In this document: piece by piece, positions 44,289-55,087 of the stretch
Layout of the letters: each line of letters opens with the position of its first letter
Position numbering within the stretch: the stretch's first letter is position 1
Notes under the pieces: generated by a model
Seen by the model: the letters and a program-made list of their open reading frames with translations, nothing else
Databases searched by the model: none
What the model was told of the DNA's origin: nothing
Made by a program: the position numbers and the translations under genes
Assembly (NCBI GenBank): GCA_023052935.1
Contig: CM041298.1
Span: forward strand, 20,556,871-20,620,870
Length of the DNA stretch: 64,000 nucleotides
Direction of reading: 5' to 3'
DNA from: Piezodorus guildinii
Taxonomy: Eukaryota; Arthropoda; Insecta; Hemiptera; Pentatomidae

Positions 44289-44490
44289 CTCATCAGCATC
44301 TATTCCCGATGATCCTCCGAGGCGTCTGAAAAGACGATAGCCTCGAGACCTGCTTACCAAATAAACTCTGAAGTGCTACCACTGGGTAGATTCTTCTCAA
44401 GACTTTTCCAAGCCAATGTTCTGTAAATAGCTCATTTACTTGTACTGTGTACAGTTGTAAATACCAATAAAATAATTAAAAAAAAAAAAA

Positions 44491-45060
44491 TTATTTATTT
44501 ATTTTATATTATTATTATTATTTATTTCTTTTATATTATTATTTATTTATTTCTTTTATATTATTATTATTTATTTCTTTTATATTATTATTATTTATTT
44601 ATTTTATATTATTATTATTATTATTTATTTCTTTTATATTATTATTATTTATTTATTTTATATTATTATTATTTATTTATTTTATATTATTATTTATTTA
44701 TTTCATTTATATTATTATTATTATTATTATTATTTATTTCTTTTATATTATTATTATTATTTATTTCTTTTATATTATTATTATTTATTTATTTTATATT
44801 ATTATTATTTATTTATTTTATATTATTATTATTTATTTATTTTATATTATTATTATTTATTTATTTTATATTATTATTATTTATTTATTTTACATTATTA
44901 TTATTTATTTATTTTATATTATTATTAATTGTTTCTTTTACATTATTATTATTTATTTATTTTACATTATTATTATTTATTTCTTTTACATTATTATTAT
45001 TTATTTATCTTATATTATTATTATTATTATTATTTATTTATTTATTTTATATTATTATTA
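44491..45060. repeat. AT minisatellite, ~20-27 bp units
   Basis: Tandem units of the form ttttatattattattattta with variable numbers of att, ~570 bp, starting right after the Jockey-B A tail. Open frames here are only the repeat read in frame (LFILHYYYLF…). Confidence 0.92.
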
Positions 45061-45262
45061 TTTATATATTTTATTTTATTTTTAACTTTATTTACGGTTA
45101 TTTATTCTTCTTTATATTTTATTTATTTCTATTTATTTTGTATTCATTTATTTCTATTTCTTTATTTTGTGTACATAAGGAATGAATGAATTCTAATATC
45201 ACTAATACTTATTGCCCAAGATTGTGGCAGATTGTATTATTCCTAAATAAATAAAAAAGTTG
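45060..45262 (+). mobile_element. LINE-E 3' end
   Basis: T-rich 3' UTR then tcactaatacttattgcccaagattgtggcag and attgtattattcctaaataaataaa. It may share its upstream tract with the minisatellite, which could have grown from the UTR. Confidence 0.65.
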
Positions 45263-46074
45263 ATTCTAAAAAAAAAAAAATCAAGCTAACTAACAGTACT
45301 TCTTGGAAATATACGTGACCAAGTAAAAAAAAAGGCATCTAGCAAAGATACTGCTATATTTTAGGAAAGGGTGGAAACTTATTGAGCGTCCTAAAATGTT
45401 TTATTCTTGAGCAAGCGGACGCAGATGGACCAAACACACCCCCTTGTTAAGACAAACTATATTAGCGAAGGGGACCGAGCCACGAGATTGGACTGTTGTG
45501 CCACTAATTAGGGTACTTTGAGCACAAGAACCACAAACCCACAGCACCTCACTTCACTCTTTATGATTTTATAAGCGGGGCAGTCCAGGGCGCTATCTAT
45601 GGGCCGCAGCAAAAACGGAATGAGATATTGCCCCACTTGAGGGCGCAAAACAGTGACGTGTGTAGGATCATCCTTTAATTACCGCTTTTTAGGAGCCTTT
45701 CCCTTCCTAAGCCGCAAAAACTCTTTCCACTTTCATATCATGCAAAGCAGATGCACAAATCCGAAATTATGCACATAATTCCCATTATCACGCGGGCAAT
45801 AAAATTCCTGACAAGTACATAAATTAAAACTATATTTCTTGAATATAGTTATTTTATCTAAGGTGGATTTCAAGAATATTAATGGTTAATACGACTCAAT
45901 ACTTTGAGAACAATCTTCTTGAAACACTTATAAAATTGCTAGTTGTATTCCTCGCCTTTTATTTGCATATACACTCACTGAAAGAAGTTTCGATACAGCA
46001 TGCTATTAATTTACGGGTATATTTATTTTCAACTTAATATTTTCCTAGCCCATTTTTTGTAGATAGAAAAATAC
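45263..46074. other. Unassigned stretch with GC-richer patch
   Basis: 45410-45740 has more balanced composition (agcaagcggacgcag, gggaccgagccacg, ccagggcgctatc) but no frame with known motifs. Could be unique host DNA. Confidence 0.4.
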
Positions 46075-46125
46075 GTTTTAAAAATTGATTAAATAATTTT
46101 CAAATACAGTCCGAAATAAAAAAAA

Positions 46126-46797
46126 TCTGGTGCGGGAAACACACGAATTTCACTTACCACCATTTTTAAAATCAATGAAAGAATTTTCAAGCACAGTAAG
46201 AGATGAAAATACAGGAAACTATTAAATAATTCATTTAATTGAATTTCTATAGAAACATGTGTTTTATTAAAAAATCTATCACATTATTATCTAAAATAAT
46301 CAGTTAGTTTTATCTTCTTTTCATCACTCTCTATTAACTTTTGAAAGCTAGTGTATATCTATAATCCTATGTTATACTGCTCTTATGTTCAAAAACGAAA
46401 AATTGCATTAAAAAAATTTTTTTTCTGTTTTCTCCTTTTATTCAATTTATATATTTACCTGTTTTCATCAGCGTCAACAAGATAATATAGTTATTTTTAT
46501 AGAATCAACAAAATTAAAGGTACTTTAGAAGAAAAAAATTAAAATATCGGCATTTAAGTCTTGTCAGACCATTTTAATCAGAATGATACCAACATGATAT
46601 TATAGCCCATAAAATTTTACATCAAAATCCTCGGAACTGTTTTTGAGAAAATCGAAAAAAAGGTGCAAAATGCATGGTATCTAGTGGCTATTCTGGTAAG
46701 CACATTTTAATGAAAAAGGTTTTGTAACGTTTCGGGCGTATATTTGTGTTAAATATAAAATTTCAGTTTCATAGGACTTACCGTTACAGTGAAAGTA
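46126..46797 (+). mobile_element. PR1 copy (forward), internal deletion
   Basis: Left end tctggtgcgggaaacac at 46126. The (CA)n and most of the right-terminal region are missing: accgtta joins directly to cagtgaaagta at 46785-46797. A second PR1 begins at once. Confidence 0.78.
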
Positions 46798-46799
46798 AT

Positions 46800-47762
46800 A
46801 GTGAAACCATTAAAGAAATGAATAAATTAAATTTCTATAGAAACATGTGTTTTATTTAAAAAATCTATTATATTATTATCTAAAATAATCAGTTAGTTTT
46901 ATCGGGATATTGTCACTATTATCAAATTTTACAAGGTTTTGTATAAGATAATATTTTTTCTAAAATCTTTAGCTTTCTAACGGTATATTACTGTTATTAT
47001 GTTCAAAAACAAGAAATTGCATTATACAAATATTTCCTCAGTTTTCTCCTTTAGTTGTTTATCAAATTCGCTCAACTTGCATATTTAGCTGTTAATCATA
47101 CATTATATCAAGATAATATAATTATTTTTATAGAATCAACAAAATTAAAGGTACTTTATATGAAGAAAATTTAAAATATCGGCATTTAAGCCCTGTCAGA
47201 TTGTTTCAATCTGAATGAATCCTATATAATATTAAAGGCCATTAAATTTTACATTGATATAGAAAGTTTAATCAAAATCGTTAGAAGGTGCAAAATGCGT
47301 GGTATAAAGTGGCTTTTCTAGCTAGCAGATTTTATTTATATTTTATTTTACATCATCCACCAACAGACCTAGGCCCAATTACAGGTGGTAAATCATAAAA
47401 AAAAATACATTACAAGACAATGATTGAAATAATAATAACAATTGAAATTATAAGTATAATAGTAATTTACTACATACCAGCTTAATAATAATTTTGATGA
47501 AAAAGATTCGGTAATATCTCGGGCGTCTGTTCATCTTATATATGTAGTTTCAGTTTTAAAGCACTCTTTGTTTTCGCGTTTGACTTACCACACACGGACA
47601 CACACACAGACCTTTTTTCGGGACTTGGACATTTGGACTCAGGGGGACCCTAAAACGTGTATTTCTGTAGAGAACTGGAATTCGAAAATTTTCACGAACG
47701 CAATACTTCCTATTTTCATACATTTATACTATTATATTTCATACATAGGTAACTGGAAGTAA
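46800..47762 (+). mobile_element. PR1 copy (forward), left-truncated, with 155-bp insert
   Basis: Starts at the gtgaaaccattaaagaa block and ends with a degraded hairpin (atacataggtaactggaagta). At 47335-47492 about 155 bp interrupts the conserved attttgatgaaaaag region. The insert on minus ends in an A-rich tail (gtaaaataaaatataaat), so it is probably a LINE or SINE 3' end. Confidence 0.75.
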
Positions 47763-48382
47763 AGAGAATCCATAAACTTTCAATATTAATCCTATTTGTT
47801 GTACTTTGACCGTCTTCTCAGTGTTATCTGTTTAAATATTTTCTCTTTACTTAACTATTAGCTTTAACTGTGCCTGGGAAACTGATTTCTTTCAAATATG
47901 CGCGTTTCTCGTGATTTGAGAAAGCTTATAGTAAGTTAACAACTTCAGGGGTTATCTACCTTGCATACATTTTATTTTGAATACTTATCTACCCTTCTTG
48001 GCTTATTACCCTTGCTTATTCCTGTCTGAAAAAATCAAAGCTCATCTGTCCGGATCTGCTCTTCGCAACACTAATTTTCACACTCAAAGCCCAAAATCAC
48101 GGTATTAGTTACCAAAAAAAAACTTTTTTCACACTCTCCATGGGTTATCTCTCGGTCTACTTCAACTCGCTTCTCGACTCTCCTAATTCTTCACCAGAGG
48201 GAAAAAAATTACTTCTATATACGCTTCAGTAATTCTTAATCTTAACTTAAAGCTGACAAGAAAATTTTAATTACCTTTTTACGTTAGACATATACTTTTT
48301 TCCAAATAACCCTTTTCGAGTCTACAAAAATAACCCATATTTCTTTTTTTATTGAACTTTAACTAATAACCAATTTTTACTT
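47763..48382. other. No recognised gene
   Basis: Pyrimidine-rich in part (48010-48230). No motif is recognised on either strand. Confidence 0.45.
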
Positions 48383-49440
48383 TTACTCACCTATATATGA
48401 AATATATAGTAGGAGAAAGTATTGCGATCGTGAAAATTTTCGAATTCCAGTTTTCAACGGAAATACACGTTTTAGGGTCTCCTGAGTCCAAATGACCAAG
48501 TCCCACAAAAAAAAATCTATTATATTATTATCTAAAATAATGATTTATTTTTATCGGGATTTTGTCACTATTTATCAAATTTACAAGCTTTTGTATAAGA
48601 TAATATTTTTTATAAAATCTTTAGCTTTCTAACGGTATATTATACATGTATATCACTGTTATGTTTAAAAACAAAAAATTGCATTAAAACAAATATTTCT
48701 TCAGTTTTCTCTTTTAGTTGTTTATGAAATTCGCTCAACTTGCATATTTAGCTGCTAATCATTAATGTTGACCAGATAATATGGTTATTTTTATAGAATC
48801 TACATAATAAAAACGTACTTTAGAGGAAGAAAATTTAAAATATCGGCATTTAAGCTCTGTCAGTGTGTCTGTGTTTGTGTGTGGTAAGTCTTGAGCGAAA
48901 ACGAAAAATCTATGAAACTGCAATTTCATATTTAAGACAACTATAGGCCCGAGATATTACAGAAACTTTTTCATCAAAATCAGCTAACCAGATGAGCCAC
49001 TTGATACCATGCATTTTGCACCTTTTTACGATCTCAAAAACGGATCTAACGATTTTGGTTAAACTCTATATATCAATGTAAATTTTAATAGGCTACAATA
49101 TAATGTAGGTTTCATTCTTATTCAAATAGTCTGACAAGGCTTAAAAGTCGATATTTTGAATTTTCTTTCTCTAAAGTACCTTTAATTGGGTAGATTCTAT
49201 AAAAATTACTATATCATCTTTTTCCCATTGTTTAATCAGGGAAATATATAAGTTGAACAAATTCGATATTCAACTAATGGAGAAAAACGAAACAATATTT
49301 TTTTAATGTATTTTTTTTTTAACATAAGAACAAAATATACAATAGAAAAAATATTGTCTTCTACATAAGCTTGTAAAGGTTGATTAACAGTGATAAAATA
49401 TCGATTAAGCTAACTGATTATTTTGATAATAATATAATTC
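48383..49440 (-). repeat. PR1 mosaic: reverse end, forward core, reverse remainder
   Basis: 48383-48505 is the hairpin end reversed, 48506-48861 is a forward internal piece, and 48862-49440 is the rest of the reversed copy beginning at its GT tract (tgtgtctgtgtttgtgtgtgg). The forward piece lies exactly at the GT/CA tract of the reverse copy. Confidence 0.75.
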
Positions 49441-49447
49441 AATTTTC

Positions 49448-49899
49448 GTTCGATAATTATCAGGCCGTTTTACAAATGAAATTCTCGGATATTTTTTTTT
49501 AAACAATTTATTTAATCCAGCCATCGCGACGTTTCAGCCTCTAGGGCCATTATCAAGCTTCTGTAATCAATTAAAGTCTCATTGCATTTATACATTTTCA
49601 ACAATTCAATTACAACAACATATAATAAATTATTTTTAATAATTATGTCACCTACCATGCAAACAGACGTAGACAACCTAAACACCTTTTATGCAAGTAC
49701 TATCGACAGAGTAAATATATAAATCCTTTGGCATCCCTACCCCAAGTTTAGTCGCGCACGAGAACACCTAAAAGGCGTTCAGAAGCTTGATAATGGCCCT
49801 AGAGGCTGAGACGTCGCGATGACTGGATTAAATAAATTGTTTTAAAAAAAATATCCAAGAATTTCTTTTTTAAAACGGCCTGATAATTATCGAACAAAT
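49448..49899. mobile_element. Foldback element with hammerhead-like motifs, second family
   Basis: Arms of ~115 bp at 49448-49565 and 49785-49899 (ttcgataattatcaggccg…, aatccagccatcgcgacg…). Each arm has TTGATAA, T, GGCC/GGCT stem, GAAACGTC (right arm GAGACGTC). The ~220-bp loop is unassigned. Confidence 0.7.
49532..49556 (-). ncRNA. Hammerhead-like motif, divergent core (TTGATAA)
   Basis: Minus: C-TTGATAA (49550-49556), T, GGCC-loop-GGCT, GAAA (49532-49535), CGTC. Two conserved core positions differ from CUGANGA (C3, G8), so activity is doubtful. The mate on plus at 49787-49811 has the same core and GAGA. Confidence 0.3.
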
Positions 49900-50703
49900 A
49901 TTCAAACAAAAGAACAATTACGACAATGATGAGAAAATATAATTCAATAATTCAGCATATTTTTGTTCACTGAGGGATTTCGCACATATTTTAACATTGT
50001 ACTTTAGAAATACTTTAGAGGATTTGTGAAAGAAAATTGAAAATTTGGAGGAATATAAACAGTAAACAGTAGCAATGGAATAAGTCTGGTGTGTCGTCCA
50101 GGTATGTTTTGGTCTTGGCACAACTAAGCTATAGTAATTTTTCAGTCTTGTAAAAAACGGTGGTCAATCTTCCCGACTAGCTCATCCCTTCTAAAATACA
50201 GCTTCATCAGAATTTAGACCACGTATGATTTTATATAGAGATATTTCGTTAAGGATTCTTTTATGAAACAAAATTCCAAGTTTTATTTTTAAACATGTAT
50301 TTTTGGGTATTATAAATTCTTTTTATGCTTACAGCAAGTTTTTTTTTTTCTTTTGTTTTCCCCTTTTATTTTTACTTTCTCCTGTGACGCCTACTAATTC
50401 AAGCGTTTGAAAACAAATGTGTGGGCTAAAATATTATTGGATTTCCCTGGCTTACACAATTCCGTGGTAGGAGCTCGTAGGAACAATTGGAGTGTATTAT
50501 TTACGATCAACCCTTGTAAGAGGGCCTCGCTAGGGCACAATGTTAATATTTATTGTAGCCCTTGACAATAGAAGCCATTAGCTTTCTGGTCACTCCACCT
50601 CCCTATTTTATTGATCCAAGTAAATGAAACTTCCTTCCAAAAATGCTAAGAGGCCATGTGGTTGTTAATCCAAATTAAACATTTCTTTTTAAAAACCTTA
50701 AAT
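49900..50703. other. No recognised gene
   Basis: A 67-codon minus ORF (50121-49918) has no motif. The region 50450-50650 has mixed composition and is unassigned. Confidence 0.45.
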
Positions 50704-52062
50704 AGGATTCGAATTAAATAACGATAAGACGAAATATATGATTAGTAGCAGAAACGGTGGCGATCTTGGTGATATTGATATATCAGGGCATACTTTTGAA
50801 CACGTACAGAAATTCAAGTACTTAGATTCAATGATAATAATAATAATAATAATAGGCTTAGCGAACCCGAAGGTTCGATGCCGATACCACCAAATCCGCC
50901 TACACAGACTCGTCCAATGTTCACCATTCAAGCCCAAGCTCCCGAGATCTGCCTTAACGCAATCCTCTCATCTCCGCTTCGGCCTACCTTTCGGACGTCT
51001 ACAAGTCGGATCAGCAAATACCAACTTTCTCGGAATCCGCTCGTCATCGAGCCCAACAACTTTACTCACCCATTTGAGTCTCCGCGATGCAATCAGCTCA
51101 ATTATATTCACAGGATACAAGTTCCGCAATTCCGCATTGTGCAACCTTCTATATTCCCAAGTGGCCTCATCTCTCTTAGGACCAAATATTTTACGCAATA
51201 CCTTATTTTCGAAAACCTTAAGCCGTTGTTCATCCTTCAAAGTAAGCGTCCACGTTTCACATCCGTAAAGAACCGTTGGAAGAATAATAGTTTTATAAAT
51301 TCTAACCTCTAAGTTTTTAGACAGAAGCCGCGAACTAAGTAACTTAGCAACTGAATAATAACACGCATTTCCCACCTGTAACCGGGACTTTATTTCTTCC
51401 TGGATTTCATTTTTTCTAGGTATAATTGAACCTAAATACTTGAATTTCTCTACGTGTTCAAATTCATAGATTCAATGATAACAAGCTAAAATTGAATCCA
51501 GGAAGAAACAAGGTCCCGATTAAAGGTGGGAAATGCGTGTCATTATTCAGTTGCTAAGTTACTTAACTCGCGGCTTCTATCTAAAAATTTAAAGGTTAGA
51601 ATTTCTAAAACTATTATTCTTCCGACGGTCCTTTAGGGATGTGAAACGTGGCCGCTTACTTTGAAGGATTAACAACGGCTTAAGGTTTTCGAAAATAAGG
51701 TACTGCGTAAAACATTTGGTCCGAAGAAAGATGAGGCCACTGGGGAGTTTGGAAGGTCGCAAAACTCGGAATTGCGGAACTTGTATCCTGTGAATATAAT
51801 TGAGTTGATAGGATCGCGGAGACTCAAATAGAAGTGTAAAGTGGTTGGGCTCGGTGAGGAACGGATTCCGAGAATGTTGGTACTCGCTGAACCGACTGGT
51901 AGGCGTCCGAAAGGCAGGCCGAAGCGTCGATGGGAGGTTTGCATTAATGCTGATCTCGGGGGCTTGGGCTTGAACGGTGAACAATGGACGAGTCTGTGTA
52001 GGCAGACTTTGGTGGTATCGGCATCGAACCTTCGGGTTCGGTAAGCCTATTATTATTATTAT
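50704..52062 (+). mobile_element. LINE-D copy (forward), interrupted by a reverse LINE-D
   Basis: Forward part 1 (50704-50837) reads IGFELNNDKTKYMISSRNG and HTFEHVQKFKYLDSMI. Part 2 (51467-52062) resumes with DSMI and runs through the thumb to LVVSASNLRVR and the (ATT)n tail. Removing 50838-51466 plus one copy of the 15-bp duplication restores collinearity. Stops at PTVL*GC and LKD*QR show it is inactive. Confidence 0.88.
50838..51466 (-). mobile_element. LINE-D copy (reverse) inserted into LINE-D, 15-bp TSD
   Basis: The direct repeat tagattcaatgataa at 50823-50837 and 51467-51481 is perfect. The insert starts with (TTA)n on minus and is 5'-truncated at the HTFEHVEKF codons (~51460). ORF 51375-50968 keeps the thumb (IYKTIILPTVLYGCETW, FGPKRDEATWEYRRL) and RRPKGRPKRR. 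Younger than the forward copy. Confidence 0.9.
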
Positions 52063-52199
52063 TATAAATTTAACCTCTAGATATATTGTGCGAAACCGAG
52101 ACTAGCCTTAAAGAGGAACAAAAAAGTTTATATTACTAATAAATGTATGGTTCTTAGATCTTCCTCAAATGTTGTACAAAATTTTACATTCGTTAAAAT

Positions 52200-52830
52200 T
52201 ATGAGTTACAATTTCGGGGGCCACCCAGAGATAGGCAGCGAATTCCAAAATAATGAGGACTTAACGAGAAAGGATTTGTAAAGAATGCAGTTCTATGTGA
52301 TTGAGTATTAATATTGATTGATTGGATTCTAGTGTTCAACGAATGGATATCAGAGCGTAGGGTGATGAGCTCAGTTATATAGAAAGGTTTTCTATTTTTT
52401 AATATTTGGAATAGATAAGAACCATGGAAATTAGTGCCCTCGAACAGGATAAAGCCACTTTAACTCGGTGCAATAGCCGGAAATATGGTCACATCTACGA
52501 GCTCCAAAAATATATCTAATAACGCAATTCATTAGACGTTTTAATTTTATTTCCAGTTCATCGGTGCAATCCTCCAAACACCAGGCAACCGTAGTCAAAG
52601 TTGGGAAAGATAACATTCTAAACAAGTAGCTGACGGATTTTTAAAGGTAAGGATTCACGAAAACTATAGAGCTGTTTGAGTATGGATTTTCGGGACATTT
52701 AAAATACATTTTCCAGGATAAGTTATGGGCAAAGGTTACTCCGAGGTTTTTAACAGATTTTTGGGATTGGATAGACCTTATTAAGAAATAGCAAAGTGTA
52801 GTATGGAACAAATAGGAAACCTAAAATTTT
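52200..52830 (-). pseudogene. CR1/Jockey-like RT C-terminal fragment
   Basis: Minus strand: VKNLGVTFAHNLSWKMYF, then (ORF 52625-52431) LSFPTLTTVAWCLEDC, LKRLMNCVIRYIFGARRCDHI, and in another frame KPFYITELITLRSDIHSLNTR … SHRTAFFTNPF. These correspond in order to the thumb and terminal SFF-type motif of CR1-like LINEs. A lineage not otherwise present in the window. Confidence 0.75.
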
Positions 52831-53104
52831 TAAGTAATATTTGTTTGACTGACATCTTGATAGATCTTATTTCTGATATAACCCAACATCAAAAATTGAT
52901 TATCCTCTCTAATCGTTTATATTCGGACTGTAGGTCATATAAAGTTTCTTTATTATTATTATTCTTTTTTTTGGTCTAGTATATTCTTAGAAAAAAATAA
53001 ATTAGTGTATATATAATAATTTAGAAAATAAATAACATCGTTATTATGAGATAATTCGCAGTTTTCTTTTGTTTTGTTTTTTGTACATTAAAAATGGTTT
53101 AATT
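52831..53104. other. No recognised feature
   Basis: AT-rich spacer between the CR1-like fragment and Jockey-B. Confidence 0.4.
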
Positions 53105-54172
53105 TGACCGAGTCTGGCACCCGAGACTGTTGTACAAACTCCTCAAACAAAGTTCCTCCCGCCTACATACTTCCTAATCATCCAGTCCTACCTCTCTGAC
53201 AGATCCTTCAAAATAGACCACAATAGTTCCTATTCATCTCTGTTCACCCAGTCGGTTGGGGTTCCTCAAGGCAGTATCCTAGGACCCATTCTTTACACAG
53301 TCTATACAGCTGGTATCCCAACCCATCCTAACTCGTTCCTTTCTACCTATGCCGATGCCACTTGCGTGTTATCGGTTAATAACGATCTTCCTATTGCCTC
53401 TCAAACTCTGCAATCCTACATCAGAGACCTTGAGGTATAGTGTCAGAATTGGAGAATTAAAATCAATTCCAATAAATCCCAACAAATTACTTTTACCCTT
53501 CGTAGAAAACCTATGACATCCTGCCCTACAGTGTCCTTTAATGATATCCCGCTTGTCCCGGTTGAACAGATCCGCTATTTAAAACTTCTGCTTGACAAAC
53601 GACTTACATGGAATCCGCATGCAAGACTATAAAGACAAGAAACTGCACGACGATTTCGGCTCCTCCAACACTTACTAGACAGACGCTCTAACCTTTGACT
53701 TAACTACAAAAGACTCATTTATATGACCATCATAAGGGCTACCTGGACTCACGGAGTTGAACTTTCGGGCTCTACTAAACCATCGAATTCTTCCCGTATC
53801 CAATCCTTAAAATCCAAAATCCTTTGCAAAATCCTTAACACTCCTTACTTTGTCACGAATAAATTCATCCACAGAGACCTTAATGTTCCATATGTTGCTG
53901 AGTTGGCCCGTACCAGGTATCACACCTTCCATGAAAAACTCCACTCCCACTCTAATCCATTAGTTTCAATCCTCGCTTCCTCTTCAATTCCTGATAATCC
54001 TCCGAGACGTCTGAAAAGAAGATGGCCTCGAGACCTTCTTGTTTAGACTCACTACCAAAGACGGCTGCCAATGGGCAGTTTCTCTTCATGTTTATTTCAT
54101 GTGTTATAACATTTCAGCATATTTACTAGATGTATTTTTTGTACAGTTGTAAATTTCAATAAAAATACATTT
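53105..54172 (+). pseudogene. Jockey-B RT, longest copy, 5'-truncated
   Basis: Covers YFLIIQSYLSDRSFKID, motif B VGVPQGSILGPILYTVYTAG, the catalytic region STYADATCVLSV, QNWRIKINSNKSQQITF, YLKLLLDKRLTWNPHARL, thumb, and the C-terminus PPRRLKRRWPRDLLV (54045). The 3' UTR ends gtacagttgtaaatttcaataaaaa plus A tail. Inactive: YADA replaces YADD, and in-frame stops occur near 53437 (LEV*CQNW) and 53631. Confidence 0.87.
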
Positions 54173-54269
54173 TAAAAAAAAATGATTAAGATTTATTTTC
54201 CTTAATAAAACTATAATTGCATACGAACGTTGCTTGGAAATAACTGTATCATTATAAGCCCTATCTAAA

Positions 54270-54425
54270 CTACGATTGGCCGATTAAGGAACGAATACCT
54301 AATGACCAGCCAATGAAAGAGCGGTAATGTTTCGTTCTTGGATGTAGGATTGGCCCTGCGTGTAGCGGTGTTATCTTATCGAACCGCTATTTAGGCCAAT
54401 CCGCATCTCATCTGATGAATTACTA
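54270..54425 (+). promoter_or_regulatory. Cluster of four CCAAT/ATTGG boxes
   Basis: ATTGG at 54275-54279, CCAAT at 54310-54314, ATTGG at 54349-54353 and CCAAT at 54396-54400, within 126 bp, in locally higher GC, 26 bp before an ATG. Multiple CCAAT boxes in both orientations are typical of NF-Y-driven promoters. Functional status is inferred only. Confidence 0.4.
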
Positions 54426-54640
54426 ATGTTGGCTATCTACAATTTGTCCAAAATGGGAACCGAATCCATCGTTTTAGAGCTTCTAGATTGGACGATTTCC
54501 GAGTTTGATTTAGAAAATACATTTCGACCACATTTTCCTCTTCCGAAACGAATAGAATTTGTGTCCTGTCAAACGTTAGGCATTCATAATGATCCTTCGC
54601 AAAAATTTTTAATCTTTTTTTTTATAGAGAATAGTACCGG
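54426..54640 (+). CDS. Candidate first exon of an unrecognised host gene, cut by Jockey-A
   Basis: About 70 codons open from ATG 54426 (or 54456): MGTESIVLELLDWTISEF, FRPHFPLPKRIEFVSC, LGIHNDPSQKFLIF. Base composition and amino-acid use are unlike the low-complexity ORFs around it. It runs into the TSD and T run of the full-length Jockey-A insertion. No family is recognised. It could be a random ORF. Confidence 0.3.
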
Positions 54641-55087
54641 CACATTTTTTTTTTTTTTTTTATTCGTATATATTACAATTTGTCATAATAGACAATAATA
54701 ATAGTGCTACAGGATCTCATTCATACAATATTTACAATATAAACAAAAGGAAAGTCAAATTACATAAAATAAAATCAAAATAAATAAACGTATACAATAA
54801 CAAAACTTATAGACAAAATAAATACAAATAAATGAAGTTAACAAATAAATAAACAAAACATGTCACATTCATACCTATGTACAATATTTACAATCAGCTC
54901 GGGAACCCCAGACGGGACTTGTCCCCCCACTTGTGGAAGGACAAGCATAGTGTAAAGGGTCCCAGCGCCTCCCTCTCAGCCGCATCACTGGTGAGAGCCA
55001 GCGGAAGCTAAGTGAGGGCGCCATAGCCACAATCACACCGCACATGAGAGGAGAATTTGACCAGTGTCAGAACTCCAGAATAGATTT

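Larger units (their letters stand above)
41675..44490 (+). mobile_element. Jockey-B RT C-terminus, split by an RTE insertion
   Basis: Plus strand gives NPNKSHQITCTLRRKPM, EQIRYLGLHLDKRLTWNPH, LDKRSKLS (to 41957, then a frameshift), QSKILRQILDASYFVTNKF and NPLVRILSSAS up to 42207. It resumes at 44289 with SIPDDPPRRLKRR and the 3' UTR to a cagttgtaaat…aataaaat end and A tail at ~44490. The single junction word ctcatcggcatct is duplicated around the RTE. Confidence 0.88.

Noticed and set aside
44929..45189. 86-codon ORF rich in Tyr/Leu/Phe
   Set aside because: It is the AT minisatellite read in frame. No coding signature beyond repeat periodicity.
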